A stretch of DNA of 35,022 nucleotides. Source: an uncultured Lachnospiraceae bacterium. Lineage in GTDB: Bacteria > Bacillota > Clostridia > Lachnospirales > Lachnospiraceae. Under the pieces are notes generated by a model, which did not search any database, was not told where the DNA came from, and saw only the letters and a program-made list of their open reading frames with translations. Position numbers and translations under genes: made by a program. Shown piece after piece: positions 25,565 to 33,935 of the stretch. The number at the start of each line of letters is the position of its first letter. Positions within the stretch are counted from its first letter, which is position 1. The stretch is from NCBI GenBank assembly GCA_910586005.1, contig CAJUHG010000020.1, forward strand, positions 3,134 through 38,155. Direction: 5' to 3'.

Positions 25565-26237
25565 TAGATACCTCCAATTGATAGCCAATGCCACGTATCG
25601 TTTTTAGTTGTACAGAACTTTTTACACTTTTTAAACGCCTGCGCAAAAAATAAATATAGTTATCTAGATTTCCATCTTCCACTTCTGCATCTGGTCCCCA
25701 AACCTTGGAAAGAATAGAAGCGCGTGGAATTGTTTGAAAAGGGTTGCGTAGAAATAATTCCAGTAAATCTCCTTCTCTAGCAGAAAGGGAACAAGATAAA
25801 TTTCCACAAAAAATTTTTTTTTGTTCTATATGATAAGAAATATCACCAAAGTCTAGTGGTTTATTTCCTTCCCATTTGGAGGGACGTCTTAATATACAGC
25901 GTATGCGGGCAAGGAGCTCTTCAAAGTCGAACGGTTTTACTAAATAATCATCTGCACCACAGTCAAGTCCCGTAATTTTGTCATTTAAAGCACCAAGAGC
26001 AGTAACAAAGATAATAGGTGTGGAAATATTTTTCTCACGAGTAATTTTTAAGACGGAAATTCCATCTAAGACAGGAATCATACGGTCTAATAAAATCAAA
26101 TCATGAGACCTTTGTTCAATAAAGTGCAATCCTTCTTCTCCATCATAACATACATCTGTTTCAAAATGATTGTGTTCTAGTTGAAAACGGAGAGTTTCTG
26201 CAAGAGATTTATCATCTTCAATAATTAAAATTCTCAT
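25557..26237 (-). CDS. OmpR-family response regulator
   Basis: 226 residues from the ATG at 26235-26237 (GGAGG 5 bases upstream; an in-frame ATG ten codons earlier has no such site). Receiver domain: acidic pocket Glu7-Asp8-Asp9, phospho-acceptor Asp51 in DLILLDRMIP, Thr79 and Lys101 (KPFDFEELLARI). The C-terminal winged-helix DNA-binding domain contains SAREGDLLELFLRNPFQTIPR and the DNYIYFLRRRLK recognition region. It is followed at once by the kinase (8-bp overlap). Its own promoter contains tandem TTTAGAG boxes, the same as those of the divergent transporter operon, so it very likely controls both. Confidence 0.96.
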   Translation of the reverse strand: MRILIIEDDKSLAETLRFQLEHNHFETDVCYDGEEGLHFIEQRSHDLILLDRMIPVLDGISVLKITREKNISTPIIFVTALGALNDKITGLDCGADDYLVKPFDFEELLARIRCILRRPSKWEGNKPLDFGDISYHIEQKKIFCGNLSCSLSAREGDLLELFLRNPFQTIPRASILSKVWGPDAEVEDGNLDNYIYFLRRRLKSVKSSVQLKTIRGIGYQLEVSNV

Positions 26238-26336
26238 AATTTCCTCCATTCTGTGCATTTTTCGCACATTATACTCTGTAAGTATATTATGTCCTAGCCT
26301 ATACCCATGCGGACACTATCATAGTTATTTCATGAC

Positions 26337-26370
26337 ATTATACCATAGTTATCTCTAAATAATCTCTAAA
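26337..26370 (-). promoter_or_regulatory. Promoter of the regulator-kinase operon with tandem boxes
   Basis: On the minus strand: TTTAGAG (26364-26370), 4 bp, TTTAGAG (26353-26359), 10 bp, then the consensus -10 TATAAT (26337-26342). The -35 position lies between the two boxes and does not match consensus, as in promoters activated by an OmpR-type regulator. Confidence 0.75.
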
Positions 26371-26414
26371 AAATTTTTAGAACTTTAGAGAATGTTTAGA
26401 GATAACTATGGTAT
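26340..26414. repeat. 31-bp inverted repeat between the divergent operons
   Basis: Arm 26340-26370 pairs with 26384-26414 with only two mismatches (29 of 31), around a 13-bp centre. Each arm contains two TTTAGAG boxes (11-bp period) and the shared ATAACTATGGTAT block that runs into the -10. A third, partial copy of the ATAACTATG block (13 of 15 bases) is at 26317-26331, over the minus-strand start site. Confidence 0.93.
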
Positions 26415-26417
26415 TCT
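26384..26417 (+). promoter_or_regulatory. Promoter of the lipoprotein-transporter operon with tandem boxes
   Basis: TTTAGAG (26384-26390), 4 bp, TTTAGAG (26395-26401), 10 bp, then -10 TATTCT (26412-26417). It is the mirror image of the regulator promoter but with a weaker -10, so it probably depends more on the activator. Confidence 0.72.
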
Positions 26418-26461
26418 TGCTTCAGATTGTAAATTAGATAAATGTAAAAGGAGGATAAAAT

Positions 26462-28885
26462 ATGAAATATAAAGGTTTGAAACGAGCAACAGGAATTTTA
26501 TTATCTGTAATATTAATGTTAGGCAGCCTTTCTGGATGTAGTGGAAAAGAAAATGTGAGTAATGTGAACGGTGGAAATTCAGATAAGAACCCTAAGGATA
26601 AAACAGAGGAAGAATCGAAAGAAACAGCAATGGGACGTTTTTTAGAGGAAGAAATTATTTTACCTACAGAATTTTATAATATTTATGATATGAAAAAATT
26701 AGAAGATGGGACTGTTAGATTTATTGGGACTGATGGAAATGGAATAGACGGAGCTTGGGAATCCAAAGATACAGGAAACAGTTGGGAAAAGGTATATGAT
26801 TTTCCAAAAGAATTACAGGATGAAGAAAAAGGATATATTGATTATGCAACTTTATCTTTAGATGGTCAGACAGTATGTGTATTTAATGAAATTGGAAAAG
26901 ATAGTATCATTCCTATTTGTTATTTAATGGATAAAAGTGGAAATCTAAGTAAGATACCTTTTGAACTTCAGAAAGTCTCGAAGGAAGATGGAAGTGTTAT
27001 GAATGCATTTACATTTTCAAAAGAAGTTTCACAAGAGGAAGGAAATGAAAATAATAGCACTCAAACAGAGGAGGAATCAAAAGAGAAAAACTCAGAAAAT
27101 ATGAGCACTAATATGATTTTGGATATTAAGTTTCTGGGCAAGGATCAGATTTTAGTGAAAGATGTGCTAGATACGATTTATCAGGTAAATATTTCTGACG
27201 GGACAGTGAAACAGAAATATGAATTTGATGGTATGATAGAATCTCATCAATTTTTTGTGGCTGGAACTATGTTGATTGTTCAGACTAGTTCAGAGATATT
27301 ATTCTATAACACAGAGACAGGAGAACAACAAAATATAGATGAATCCTTACAAAAAATTATTTCAGAAAGTGGAAATTTTAGCGCAATAGATACTTTAAAT
27401 ATGGGAGAAAGTATGTATTGTCTTTCTAGAAATGGCTTATATCATTACAAATTTGGTGGAAGTCTTTTTGAACAATTAATTGATGGAACTATGAATTCTA
27501 TGAGTGGTCCAGCATTTTATGGATTAGCACTTACTATGTTAGATGAGCAAAATTTATTAGTAGCAGCGAATGATACTTATTCAGATTCCCTAGGGGGAAT
27601 TGTAATTTTGAAATATACTTATTCTGCCGATACTCCAGTGAAACCAGAAAAAGAGTTAAAAGTATATTCTTTGTATGATAATAAAGAGTTGCGTCAGTCT
27701 ATCAGTCGTTTTCAGAAGGAACATTCAGAGGTATATGTGAATGTTGAAGTGGCATTGTCAGAGGAAAATGGAGTTACTACTTCTGATGCATTAAAGACTT
27801 TGACTACAGAAATTATGGCAGGTAAGGGACCAGATGTATTGATTTTAGATGGAATGCCAGTGGAAACTTATATAGAGAAAGGAATTTTGAAAGATTTATC
27901 TTCTGTAATAGAAAAAAGTAAAGGCAATTATTTTGAAAGTATTTTGGAGGCATACAAGGATAAACAGGGACAATTATGTGCGGTTCCTGCAAGATTTATG
28001 ATACCAGTGATTCAAGCAGGCAGTGCATATTATACACCAGGTGAAAACTTTGATACCTTTATGGAAAGAAAGGATACTTTGCTTCATATGAAACCAAAAG
28101 ATGTGATAGAAAAATTCTGGTATAGTTGTAGTGTAGCATGGAAAAAAGAAGATGGAACTCTGGATGCTGAAAAGATGAAAGATTTCTTGTCTAAACTAAA
28201 AAATGCTTATGGAGAATATGACAGCAGCATGGATGAGGAAGAATATTCTGTAAGTTATTCAATGGAAGGTTCTGCTCCATCAAATGTTAATATTTTGCAA
28301 AATCTAAGTATAGGAAAAGGAAGCTTTGACTTAGCATTTGGAAGATTAAATACAAATATTGGTTTGTTTGGCGGTGGAGATTATGACTTTATGTTGGCAG
28401 TAAACAAGAGACTAGAAGGCGGTAATTTTGGTCATATGCCAGGACAAGTAGAAAATGTTTTTGTACCATCTATGATTATGGGAATTAGCAGTAAAAGTAT
28501 ACAGACAGAAGTAGCAGAACAATTTGTAAAATATTTGTTTACTCCAGAAGCACAAAAAATATCTCAAGGTGGAGGATTTCCAGTAGATAAAGATGCTTTC
28601 CGCAGTACGAATGATGGACATCAATATAAAGAAAATGATAGTCTTGTTGCAGTTGGTGGTGTGAGTTTAGATGAAATGATTGATTATGAAATGAAACCAC
28701 GTACAGAAGAAGAGATGAAAAAATTAATAGATTTGGCAGAAGAAGTGAAAATTCCTGCATTACAAGATGGGGTAATTAAAGATGCTGTAACAGAATATGG
28801 TGAGAAAGTGTTAAAGGGAGAGATGGAGCCACAAGAGGCTACAAATGCCATTATGCAAAAAGTGAATATCTATTTAGCAGAATAA
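26462..28885 (+). CDS. Large lipoprotein: beta-propeller-like domain fused to a solute-binding domain
   Basis: 807 residues, about twice the size of a normal sugar-binding lipoprotein. Signal LLSVILMLGSLSGC with lipobox LSGC ends at Cys26. Residues about 50-390 are beta-rich repeats (RFIGTDGNGIDGAWESKDTG, TLSLDGQTVCVFNE, GLYHYKFGG) like a seven-blade or sialidase-like propeller. From about 395 it turns into a typical family-1 solute-binding fold: LKVYSLYDNKELRQSISRF, TEIMAGKGPDVLILDG, LCAVPARFMIPVI. GGAGG lies 8 bases before the ATG. The two permease genes follow, so the C-terminal part is the receptor of that ABC importer. The propeller could bind wall or polymer, or shape substrate delivery. 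Ligand unknown; carbohydrate is the family's usual substrate. Confidence 0.9.
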   Translation: MKYKGLKRATGILLSVILMLGSLSGCSGKENVSNVNGGNSDKNPKDKTEEESKETAMGRFLEEEIILPTEFYNIYDMKKLEDGTVRFIGTDGNGIDGAWESKDTGNSWEKVYDFPKELQDEEKGYIDYATLSLDGQTVCVFNEIGKDSIIPICYLMDKSGNLSKIPFELQKVSKEDGSVMNAFTFSKEVSQEEGNENNSTQTEEESKEKNSENMSTNMILDIKFLGKDQILVKDVLDTIYQVNISDGTVKQKYEFDGMIESHQFFVAGTMLIVQTSSEILFYNTETGEQQNIDESLQKIISESGNFSAIDTLNMGESMYCLSRNGLYHYKFGGSLFEQLIDGTMNSMSGPAFYGLALTMLDEQNLLVAANDTYSDSLGGIVILKYTYSADTPVKPEKELKVYSLYDNKELRQSISRFQKEHSEVYVNVEVALSEENGVTTSDALKTLTTEIMAGKGPDVLILDGMPVETYIEKGILKDLSSVIEKSKGNYFESILEAYKDKQGQLCAVPARFMIPVIQAGSAYYTPGENFDTFMERKDTLLHMKPKDVIEKFWYSCSVAWKKEDGTLDAEKMKDFLSKLKNAYGEYDSSMDEEEYSVSYSMEGSAPSNVNILQNLSIGKGSFDLAFGRLNTNIGLFGGGDYDFMLAVNKRLEGGNFGHMPGQVENVFVPSMIMGISSKSIQTEVAEQFVKYLFTPEAQKISQGGGFPVDKDAFRSTNDGHQYKENDSLVAVGGVSLDEMIDYEMKPRTEEEMKKLIDLAEEVKIPALQDGVIKDAVTEYGEKVLKGEMEPQEATNAIMQKVNIYLAE

Positions 28886-28944
28886 TAAGTGGAAGTGGAT
28901 TAATAGGATTCTTGAACGTGAAATAGAAAAGGAAATAGATAAAA

Positions 28945-29838
28945 ATGCATAAAACAGCAAAGAAATTTTTATGGAAAGTAGAAAATCAAAATAGAAAAAA
29001 GAGAGTTTATAGAAATTTGCGGGGATTTCTATGGATATTACCCAGTTTTCTAGGCGTATTAATATTTTATCTTTTCCCTTATCTAGATGTGATCCACCGC
29101 TCCTTTTTAGGAGCGGTAGATAATCATTTTATTGGTTTAGAAAATTATAGGATGGTTCTAAGAAACTCAGCATTTTTATTGGCAGTAAAAAACACATTGT
29201 GTTTTACAGTAGTTTGTATTCCTATCTTAATTATTTTAGCCTTGGTGTGTGCAGTGGTGTTGTATCGCAGTAAATATGGAGGCATGATAAAAAGTGCTTT
29301 TCTTATGCCAATGGCTTTGCCAGCGGTCTCTGTAGCATTGATGTGGCGGCTTTTATTTCATTCTCAAGGATTGATAAATCAATGGATGATTCATTTTGGT
29401 ATTGTAGGAAAAGATTGGATGAATACACAAAATGCATTTTGGATATTAGTTATAAGTTATATTTGGAAAAATCTTGGATACGATATCGTTTTGTGGATGG
29501 CGGGATTATCAGGAATTTCTGAGAATATTTATGAGGCCGCAAAAGTAGACGGAGCTGGAGAGTGGCAATGTTTTTTTAAAATCACATTGCCAAATCTAAA
29601 ACCTTCTTTGTATACAATTACAGTATTATCCTTTCTTAATTCCTTTAAAGTATTTCGGGAATCTTATTTGGTGGCTGGAGATTATCCACATGAAAGTATT
29701 TATATGATGCAACATTTGTTTAACAATTGGTTTCGTTCCTTTTCTTTTGATAAAATGTCAGCAGCGGCAGTACTAGAAAGTGTAGTGTTATTATTATTAA
29801 TTTTACTTCTGCAAAGGGCATGGGATAGGAAAGAATAA
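28945..29838 (+). CDS. Sugar-type ABC transporter permease (MalF/UgpA-like)
   Basis: 297 residues, first of two inner-membrane permeases for the carbohydrate uptake type 1 importer whose receptor is the preceding lipoprotein. Six membrane helices start with FLWILPSFLGVLIFYLFPYL. The cytoplasmic EAA loop that docks to the ATPase is intact (EAAKVDGAGEWQCFFKITLP). The basic N-terminal tail (KVENQNRKKRVYRNLRG) fits a cytoplasmic start. AAAGGAAA precedes the ATG by about 10 bases, 60 bp after the lipoprotein gene. No ATPase gene is nearby; such importers commonly share an MsmK-type ATPase encoded elsewhere. Confidence 0.94.
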   Translation: MHKTAKKFLWKVENQNRKKRVYRNLRGFLWILPSFLGVLIFYLFPYLDVIHRSFLGAVDNHFIGLENYRMVLRNSAFLLAVKNTLCFTVVCIPILIILALVCAVVLYRSKYGGMIKSAFLMPMALPAVSVALMWRLLFHSQGLINQWMIHFGIVGKDWMNTQNAFWILVISYIWKNLGYDIVLWMAGLSGISENIYEAAKVDGAGEWQCFFKITLPNLKPSLYTITVLSFLNSFKVFRESYLVAGDYPHESIYMMQHLFNNWFRSFSFDKMSAAAVLESVVLLLLILLLQRAWDRKE

Positions 29839-29957
29839 TAAGAATAACTGCATGAAACGAAAAAGTTGAAAAGCAAATGGCTGGTGCATCAGGTATAGGA
29901 ACATATAGAATAGATATGTGAAATGGGTAAAAGGTAATGAGAAAGGAATTATAAAAA

Positions 29958-30857
29958 ATGTTACAAGACATAACTTTTAAAAAGAAAGTTCTAAGCATAT
30001 TAAATGGATTACATTTTGGAAAAAAAATACTTTGGATAATTTTAATGATTTTTGCAGTCTTAGCCCTTTATCCAGTATTCTTTTTAATTTTAGGTTCTTT
30101 TATGGGAAATGATGAATTGGCAGTTTACCTAGGAGCAGTAATTTCAAACAAAGAAGGTTATGTGAATTTTCCGCTGTTGCCCCAATATCCAACCTTGCAA
30201 CATTTTGTAGAAATTTTTTTGGATTCTCCAGAATTTTTTGTTATGTTTTGGAATTCCATTAAAATTACTTTTGGGGTTTTAGCTGGGCAGCTTGTAGTAG
30301 GAACAATGGCAGCATGGGGATTTGCAAAACATGAATTTTTTGGGAAAAAGGGATTCTTTCTGATTTATATGATATTGATGTTAATGCCTTTTCAAGTATT
30401 GATGCTTTCAGATTATCTAGTATTAGATAAATTTGGACTGATAAATACCCTAGTGGGGATTATATTGCCTGGGGCATTTTCTACATTTCCAGTATTTATT
30501 ATCTATCGTTTTTTCAAAGAAATTCCAGATAGTTTAATTGAATCGGCAAAGTTAGATGGTGCAAAAGAATGGCAATTATTTGTTTATATTGCATTACCTA
30601 TAGGTTCTTCAGGTATTATTGCAGCTTTAGTATTAGGATTTTTGGAATATTGGAGTTTAATTGAACAGCCATTGACATTTTTAAAAGATAAAGGTCTATT
30701 TCCATTATCTATATTTTTGCCAGATATTACACTTATTAGTAAATCTGGTATGGCATTTGCAGCATCTGTGGTTACATTTCTTCCAGCAGTGTTAGTATTT
30801 TTAGGTGGACAGGATTATTTAGAACAAGGAATCATGGCAGGTGCAGTGAAAGAATAA
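29958..30857 (+). CDS. Sugar-type ABC transporter permease (MalG/UgpE-like)
   Basis: 299 residues, the partner permease. Six helices, with WIILMIFAVLALYPVFFLIL first and the EAA loop ESAKLDGAKEWQLFVYIALP intact. The substrate-facing loop after the first helix (GNDELAVYLGAVISNKEG) is longer than in MalG. AAAGGAA lies 10 bases before the ATG, 119 bp after the first permease, with no promoter seen between. It forms one import complex with that permease and the lipoprotein receptor. Confidence 0.94.
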   Translation: MLQDITFKKKVLSILNGLHFGKKILWIILMIFAVLALYPVFFLILGSFMGNDELAVYLGAVISNKEGYVNFPLLPQYPTLQHFVEIFLDSPEFFVMFWNSIKITFGVLAGQLVVGTMAAWGFAKHEFFGKKGFFLIYMILMLMPFQVLMLSDYLVLDKFGLINTLVGIILPGAFSTFPVFIIYRFFKEIPDSLIESAKLDGAKEWQLFVYIALPIGSSGIIAALVLGFLEYWSLIEQPLTFLKDKGLFPLSIFLPDITLISKSGMAFAASVVTFLPAVLVFLGGQDYLEQGIMAGAVKE

Positions 30858-30918
30858 GTTTGGAATTATTTATCTTCTCATTTGATAAGTCTCCCTTTAC
30901 ATGACATATATCATACAA

Positions 30919-30940
30919 CAAGTATATGGGAGCATACTTG
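30919..30940 (+). other. Weak hairpin between permease and adaptor genes
   Basis: CAAGTAT (30919-30925) pairs with ATACTTG (30934-30940), 7 bp with an 8-nt loop, not followed by a T-run. It could attenuate transcription into the adaptor gene, but it is not a clear terminator. Confidence 0.4.
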
Positions 30941-30966
30941 AATGTAGTTAAGGAAAGGGATAATAC

Positions 30967-32718
30967 ATGGATAGAAAGAAAATATTTGAGATATTTGCCG
31001 GTTTTCTAGCAGTGATGCTTGCATTTACAATTTTGTCAAGGGCAGTAAGCGGGGCGTCTATGGCTCGAGTAGAAACTGTAAAAATTTCAACAGGTACCAT
31101 TGAGCATAAAGTGGTAGGAAGTGGCAAAGTGGAGGCAGGAAAGGAAATTGCAGTATATACAGAAAGTGGGCAGAGAGTAAAGGAAATTTTTGTGCGAGAA
31201 GGTCAAACAGTACAAGAAGGAGATTTGTTGTTTCAGGTAGATCTAGACGAATTGGAAGAACAAATTATAATGGCTCGTCAAGAGATAGAAAAGACCAAAT
31301 TGCAAAATCAAGATGCTCAAAGTTCAAGAAATTTAGAACAGCAGAATCGAGAAATTGCACAAAGTCGAGCCGCTGAGGATTACAATCAGGCGGTGACACA
31401 GGGAGATGCAGACATAGCAAAAGCGAAAGCGGCATGGGATGCAGCAGAAGCAGCATTGCAGGAATTTTTACAAAATAGTAGCCAGGCCAATAGAGGTAGT
31501 GAAATAAATATAAGTTCTAATTTTAATAAGATAGGCAATGTTCCTTTAAAAAGTCAAGGAATAGAAGTTAAAAATTATTTAAAAATCAAGGGAATAGAGA
31601 GTAGCAATGTAAAAGCAGAAGATGGTAATGAAAATCATATAGAAAGTGATAGAGAGAAAGAGAATAACAATATAGAAAATAGCACAGATATCAATAACAA
31701 TAACGATAATAACAAAGAAAATTCCACAGAAGATAATAATGCAAAAAATCATATAGAAGATAATAATGTAGAAAATCATATAGAAGATAATAATGCAAAA
31801 AATCATATAGAAGATAATGATGTAGAAAATCACATAGAAAATAATACACAAAGTAATAATGATTCAGAAAATAATGAAGGAAATACTGGTGAAACGGAAG
31901 GAAATGCAGAGTGGGAAGAGCAGAAAGCTGCATTAGAACATGCCATAGCAGAAGCAAAAGCGAATTATGAAGCGGCTGTTTCTTCTAGAACAGATAATAT
32001 AAGAGCAGCAGCAAGAGCTTTAGAAGATGCATCAAGGCAACCAGCCACAGACAGTACAGCGAAACAAAATGAGATTACAAAACAACAACAGGAACTGACC
32101 TTAAATAAATTATTGGCTTTGCAGCAAGCAGAAGGTAAAATTATATCTCCAGTTAGAGGTATGGTAACTCAAATTTTAATAACCACAGGAGATTTTACTT
32201 CAGAGGGAACAGCTATCAGATTAGCAGATATCTCTCAAGGGACCAGATTGGTAGCTTCTGTTGATAAATCCAATGAGAAATATATTAGTAAGGGAAGTCC
32301 AGTAAATATTACTATTTCTGGAAGTAAGGATAAGATTACAAATTATACAGTTTCTAATATAAAAGAAAATGAGGAGGATAAAACATTGTTAAATGTCACA
32401 ATTGATTTGCCAGAAGGAGTTTTAGATTCAGGAATATCAGCAGATATTGAAATTTTGCAAAAATCCAAAAATTATTCTACGGTTCTTCCAGTTCAGGCAA
32501 TTCATGAGGAGCAAAATAATTATTATGTATTTATTTTGCAAGAGGAAAAGGGAGTAATGGGAACAGAATTAGTTGTTAAGCGTTTGAATGTAGAGATTCA
32601 AGATAAAAACAATACAGATGCAGCGTTAGGGGATGGAATTTTAACAGGAGATCAGGAAGTTGTAAGTAATTCTAGTAGGGCTATTTCAGAAGGTAATAGA
32701 GTTAGAAAGAAAGAATAA
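30967..32718 (+). CDS. HlyD/MacA-type membrane-fusion (adaptor) protein with Asn-rich insertion
   Basis: 583 residues, against about 400 for usual adaptors. One N-terminal membrane helix (FAGFLAVMLAFTILSRAV) is followed by a split barrel-sandwich (lipoyl-like) domain: VVGSGKVEAGKEIAVYTE, VKEIFVREGQTVQEGDLLFQVD, and later IISPVRGMVTQILITTGDF. The two coiled-coil arms (EEQIIMARQEIEKTKLQ... and KAALEHAIAEAKANYEAA...) are separated by an inserted, very Asn-rich segment (about 218-308) that sits where the hairpin tip would be. A beta-barrel domain follows (LVASVDKSNEKYISKGSPVNITI) and then a membrane-proximal domain. It would pair with the MacB-like permease encoded next, in an export or lipid or peptide-handling complex. 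RBS AAGGAAAGGG. Confidence 0.93.
   Translation: MDRKKIFEIFAGFLAVMLAFTILSRAVSGASMARVETVKISTGTIEHKVVGSGKVEAGKEIAVYTESGQRVKEIFVREGQTVQEGDLLFQVDLDELEEQIIMARQEIEKTKLQNQDAQSSRNLEQQNREIAQSRAAEDYNQAVTQGDADIAKAKAAWDAAEAALQEFLQNSSQANRGSEINISSNFNKIGNVPLKSQGIEVKNYLKIKGIESSNVKAEDGNENHIESDREKENNNIENSTDINNNNDNNKENSTEDNNAKNHIEDNNVENHIEDNNAKNHIEDNDVENHIENNTQSNNDSENNEGNTGETEGNAEWEEQKAALEHAIAEAKANYEAAVSSRTDNIRAAARALEDASRQPATDSTAKQNEITKQQQELTLNKLLALQQAEGKIISPVRGMVTQILITTGDFTSEGTAIRLADISQGTRLVASVDKSNEKYISKGSPVNITISGSKDKITNYTVSNIKENEEDKTLLNVTIDLPEGVLDSGISADIEILQKSKNYSTVLPVQAIHEEQNNYYVFILQEEKGVMGTELVVKRLNVEIQDKNNTDAALGDGILTGDQEVVSNSSRAISEGNRVRKKE
31729..31836 (+). repeat. Four tandem 27-bp coding repeats in the adaptor
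   Basis: Units encode EDNNAKNHI, EDNNVENHI, EDNNAKNHI and EDNDVENHI, followed by a partial unit ENN. Alternate units (A-K versus V-E) match each other, so pairs of 27 bp (54 bp) were duplicated. All keep frame. Asn-rich codons (aat) dominate, unlike the flanking gene. Confidence 0.93.
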
Positions 32719-32792
32719 TAAAAGAATTTAGCAATTTATTCAGGAAGCTAGAGGACATTATATGCTAAAAAATGTACAAAGTGGAGGAATAT

Positions 32793-33884
32793 GTGAAAAA
32801 GTATGGAAACTATATAATAATTGCAAGTATCATAGGAATAGGAAGCATTTTATTTTATTTAGCGGCTGTTTCTTGGGCAAGTTTTATTTGGACAAAAAAT
32901 AGTGTTATGTTTTATTTACAACAGCCTATCAGTAACAAAGAAGCTGTATCTGCCATAGAGCGAATTCAAGAAATGGAGGAAAAAAAGAAGGAAGAAAATA
33001 AAGCAGATATCATGCCAGAATTTTGTATTTGGGGACAAAAAGAGGAGATGATTTTGGAGAATAAAAATTTATCGAGAATTGCTCAGGCAGATGCGATTCT
33101 TCTTTGTGGCAATCCAGAATTAGTGTTTGAAGATTGCCGTGTACCTAACAAAGAAGATAGTCAAGGATGTTTAATAGATGAAGAGATAGCTTGGGAATTG
33201 TTTGGAAGTAACCAAGTAGTTGGAAAAGAAATATTGATAGAGGGAAATTCTTATATTGTTCGTAAAGTAATTCCAGCAAAAAATAGAATAATTGCATTTC
33301 AAGTAAGTAGTATAGATAATGAAAACGTGAAACGGATGGTAACAGAAGAACTATTAACAGAACCTATATTAAACCGGATTACAATATCTAACTCCAAAAA
33401 CCATTCTATAAATGACTTATATCTTGCTTGGACAAATCAATATAATTTCTCTATCAATATTCTAGACATAGAACTGTTGCGAGGAATAAGTGGATGTTGT
33501 GTATTGTTGATTCCTATAACAATATGTATTTTTTTTGGAATATATTTATTTTATCAATATGAGAAAAAGGAAATAATTTTAGATAAGATAATCATAATAA
33601 TAGTAGTTTTAATTTTAATTGTTTTAATGATATTCCTATTAAAAAATTGGGTAAAAATTCCAAGTGATTATCTTCCCGTAAAGTGGTCAGATTTTTCTTT
33701 CTGGACAGAGTTATGGAAAGAAAAGCGAAAAGCCATTCAACTATTATTGCAAATACCTAAGTCAAAATTAGATTATAGATGGACTATTAATTTTTTTCAA
33801 AGTATAGGTTTTAGCCTTGTGGCAGAAATATTTTTAATAATAGGAGGAATTTTAAGTATACCTAAAAAATATTTAAAATCTTGA
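32793..33884 (+). CDS. MacB-like four-helix membrane protein (ABC permease type), no ATPase beside it
   Basis: 363 residues from the GTG at 32793, which has GGAGG 5 bases upstream (32783-32787). The longer frame from the ATG at 32772 has no such site and adds seven residues. Layout: membrane helix 1 (about 6-32), a 195-residue extracellular domain, then three helices (about 234-258, 265-289 and 335-358). This is the MacB/FtsX topology, and the outer domain contains the PCD-like signature GCLIDEEIAWELFGSNQVVGK (with I-E-G-N-S-Y-I-V-R following). The usual cytosolic coupling region and the FtsX core are very degenerate. It follows the adaptor by 74 bases and is probably its partner. Confidence 0.8.
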   Translation: MKKYGNYIIIASIIGIGSILFYLAAVSWASFIWTKNSVMFYLQQPISNKEAVSAIERIQEMEEKKKEENKADIMPEFCIWGQKEEMILENKNLSRIAQADAILLCGNPELVFEDCRVPNKEDSQGCLIDEEIAWELFGSNQVVGKEILIEGNSYIVRKVIPAKNRIIAFQVSSIDNENVKRMVTEELLTEPILNRITISNSKNHSINDLYLAWTNQYNFSINILDIELLRGISGCCVLLIPITICIFFGIYLFYQYEKKEIILDKIIIIIVVLILIVLMIFLLKNWVKIPSDYLPVKWSDFSFWTELWKEKRKAIQLLLQIPKSKLDYRWTINFFQSIGFSLVAEIFLIIGGILSIPKKYLKS

Positions 33885-33935
33885 TTCTCTAATGATTAAA
33901 AAGAATGTGACTACAATTCTATTGCCTTTAGAGAA
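33885..33935 (+). other. Inverted TTCTCTAA / TTAGAGAA pair after the MacB-like gene
   Basis: TTCTCTAA (33885-33892) and TTAGAGAA (33928-33935) pair over 8 bp with a 35-nt loop. The right half (TTTAGAGAA) repeats the regulator box seen in the divergent promoters, but only once, without the tandem 11-bp spacing and with no TATAAT-like -10 at the right distance. Confidence 0.35.

Noticed and set aside
30858..30966. Separate promoter for the adaptor gene
   Set aside because: A weak hairpin is visible, but no convincing -35/-10 pair, so continuation of the transporter transcript cannot be excluded.
31579..31957. Long minus-strand open frames opposite the Asn-rich insertion
   Set aside because: They are antisense shadows of the repeat-bearing coding region; they lack starts with ribosome binding sites and have hydrophobic/low-complexity composition mirroring the repeats.
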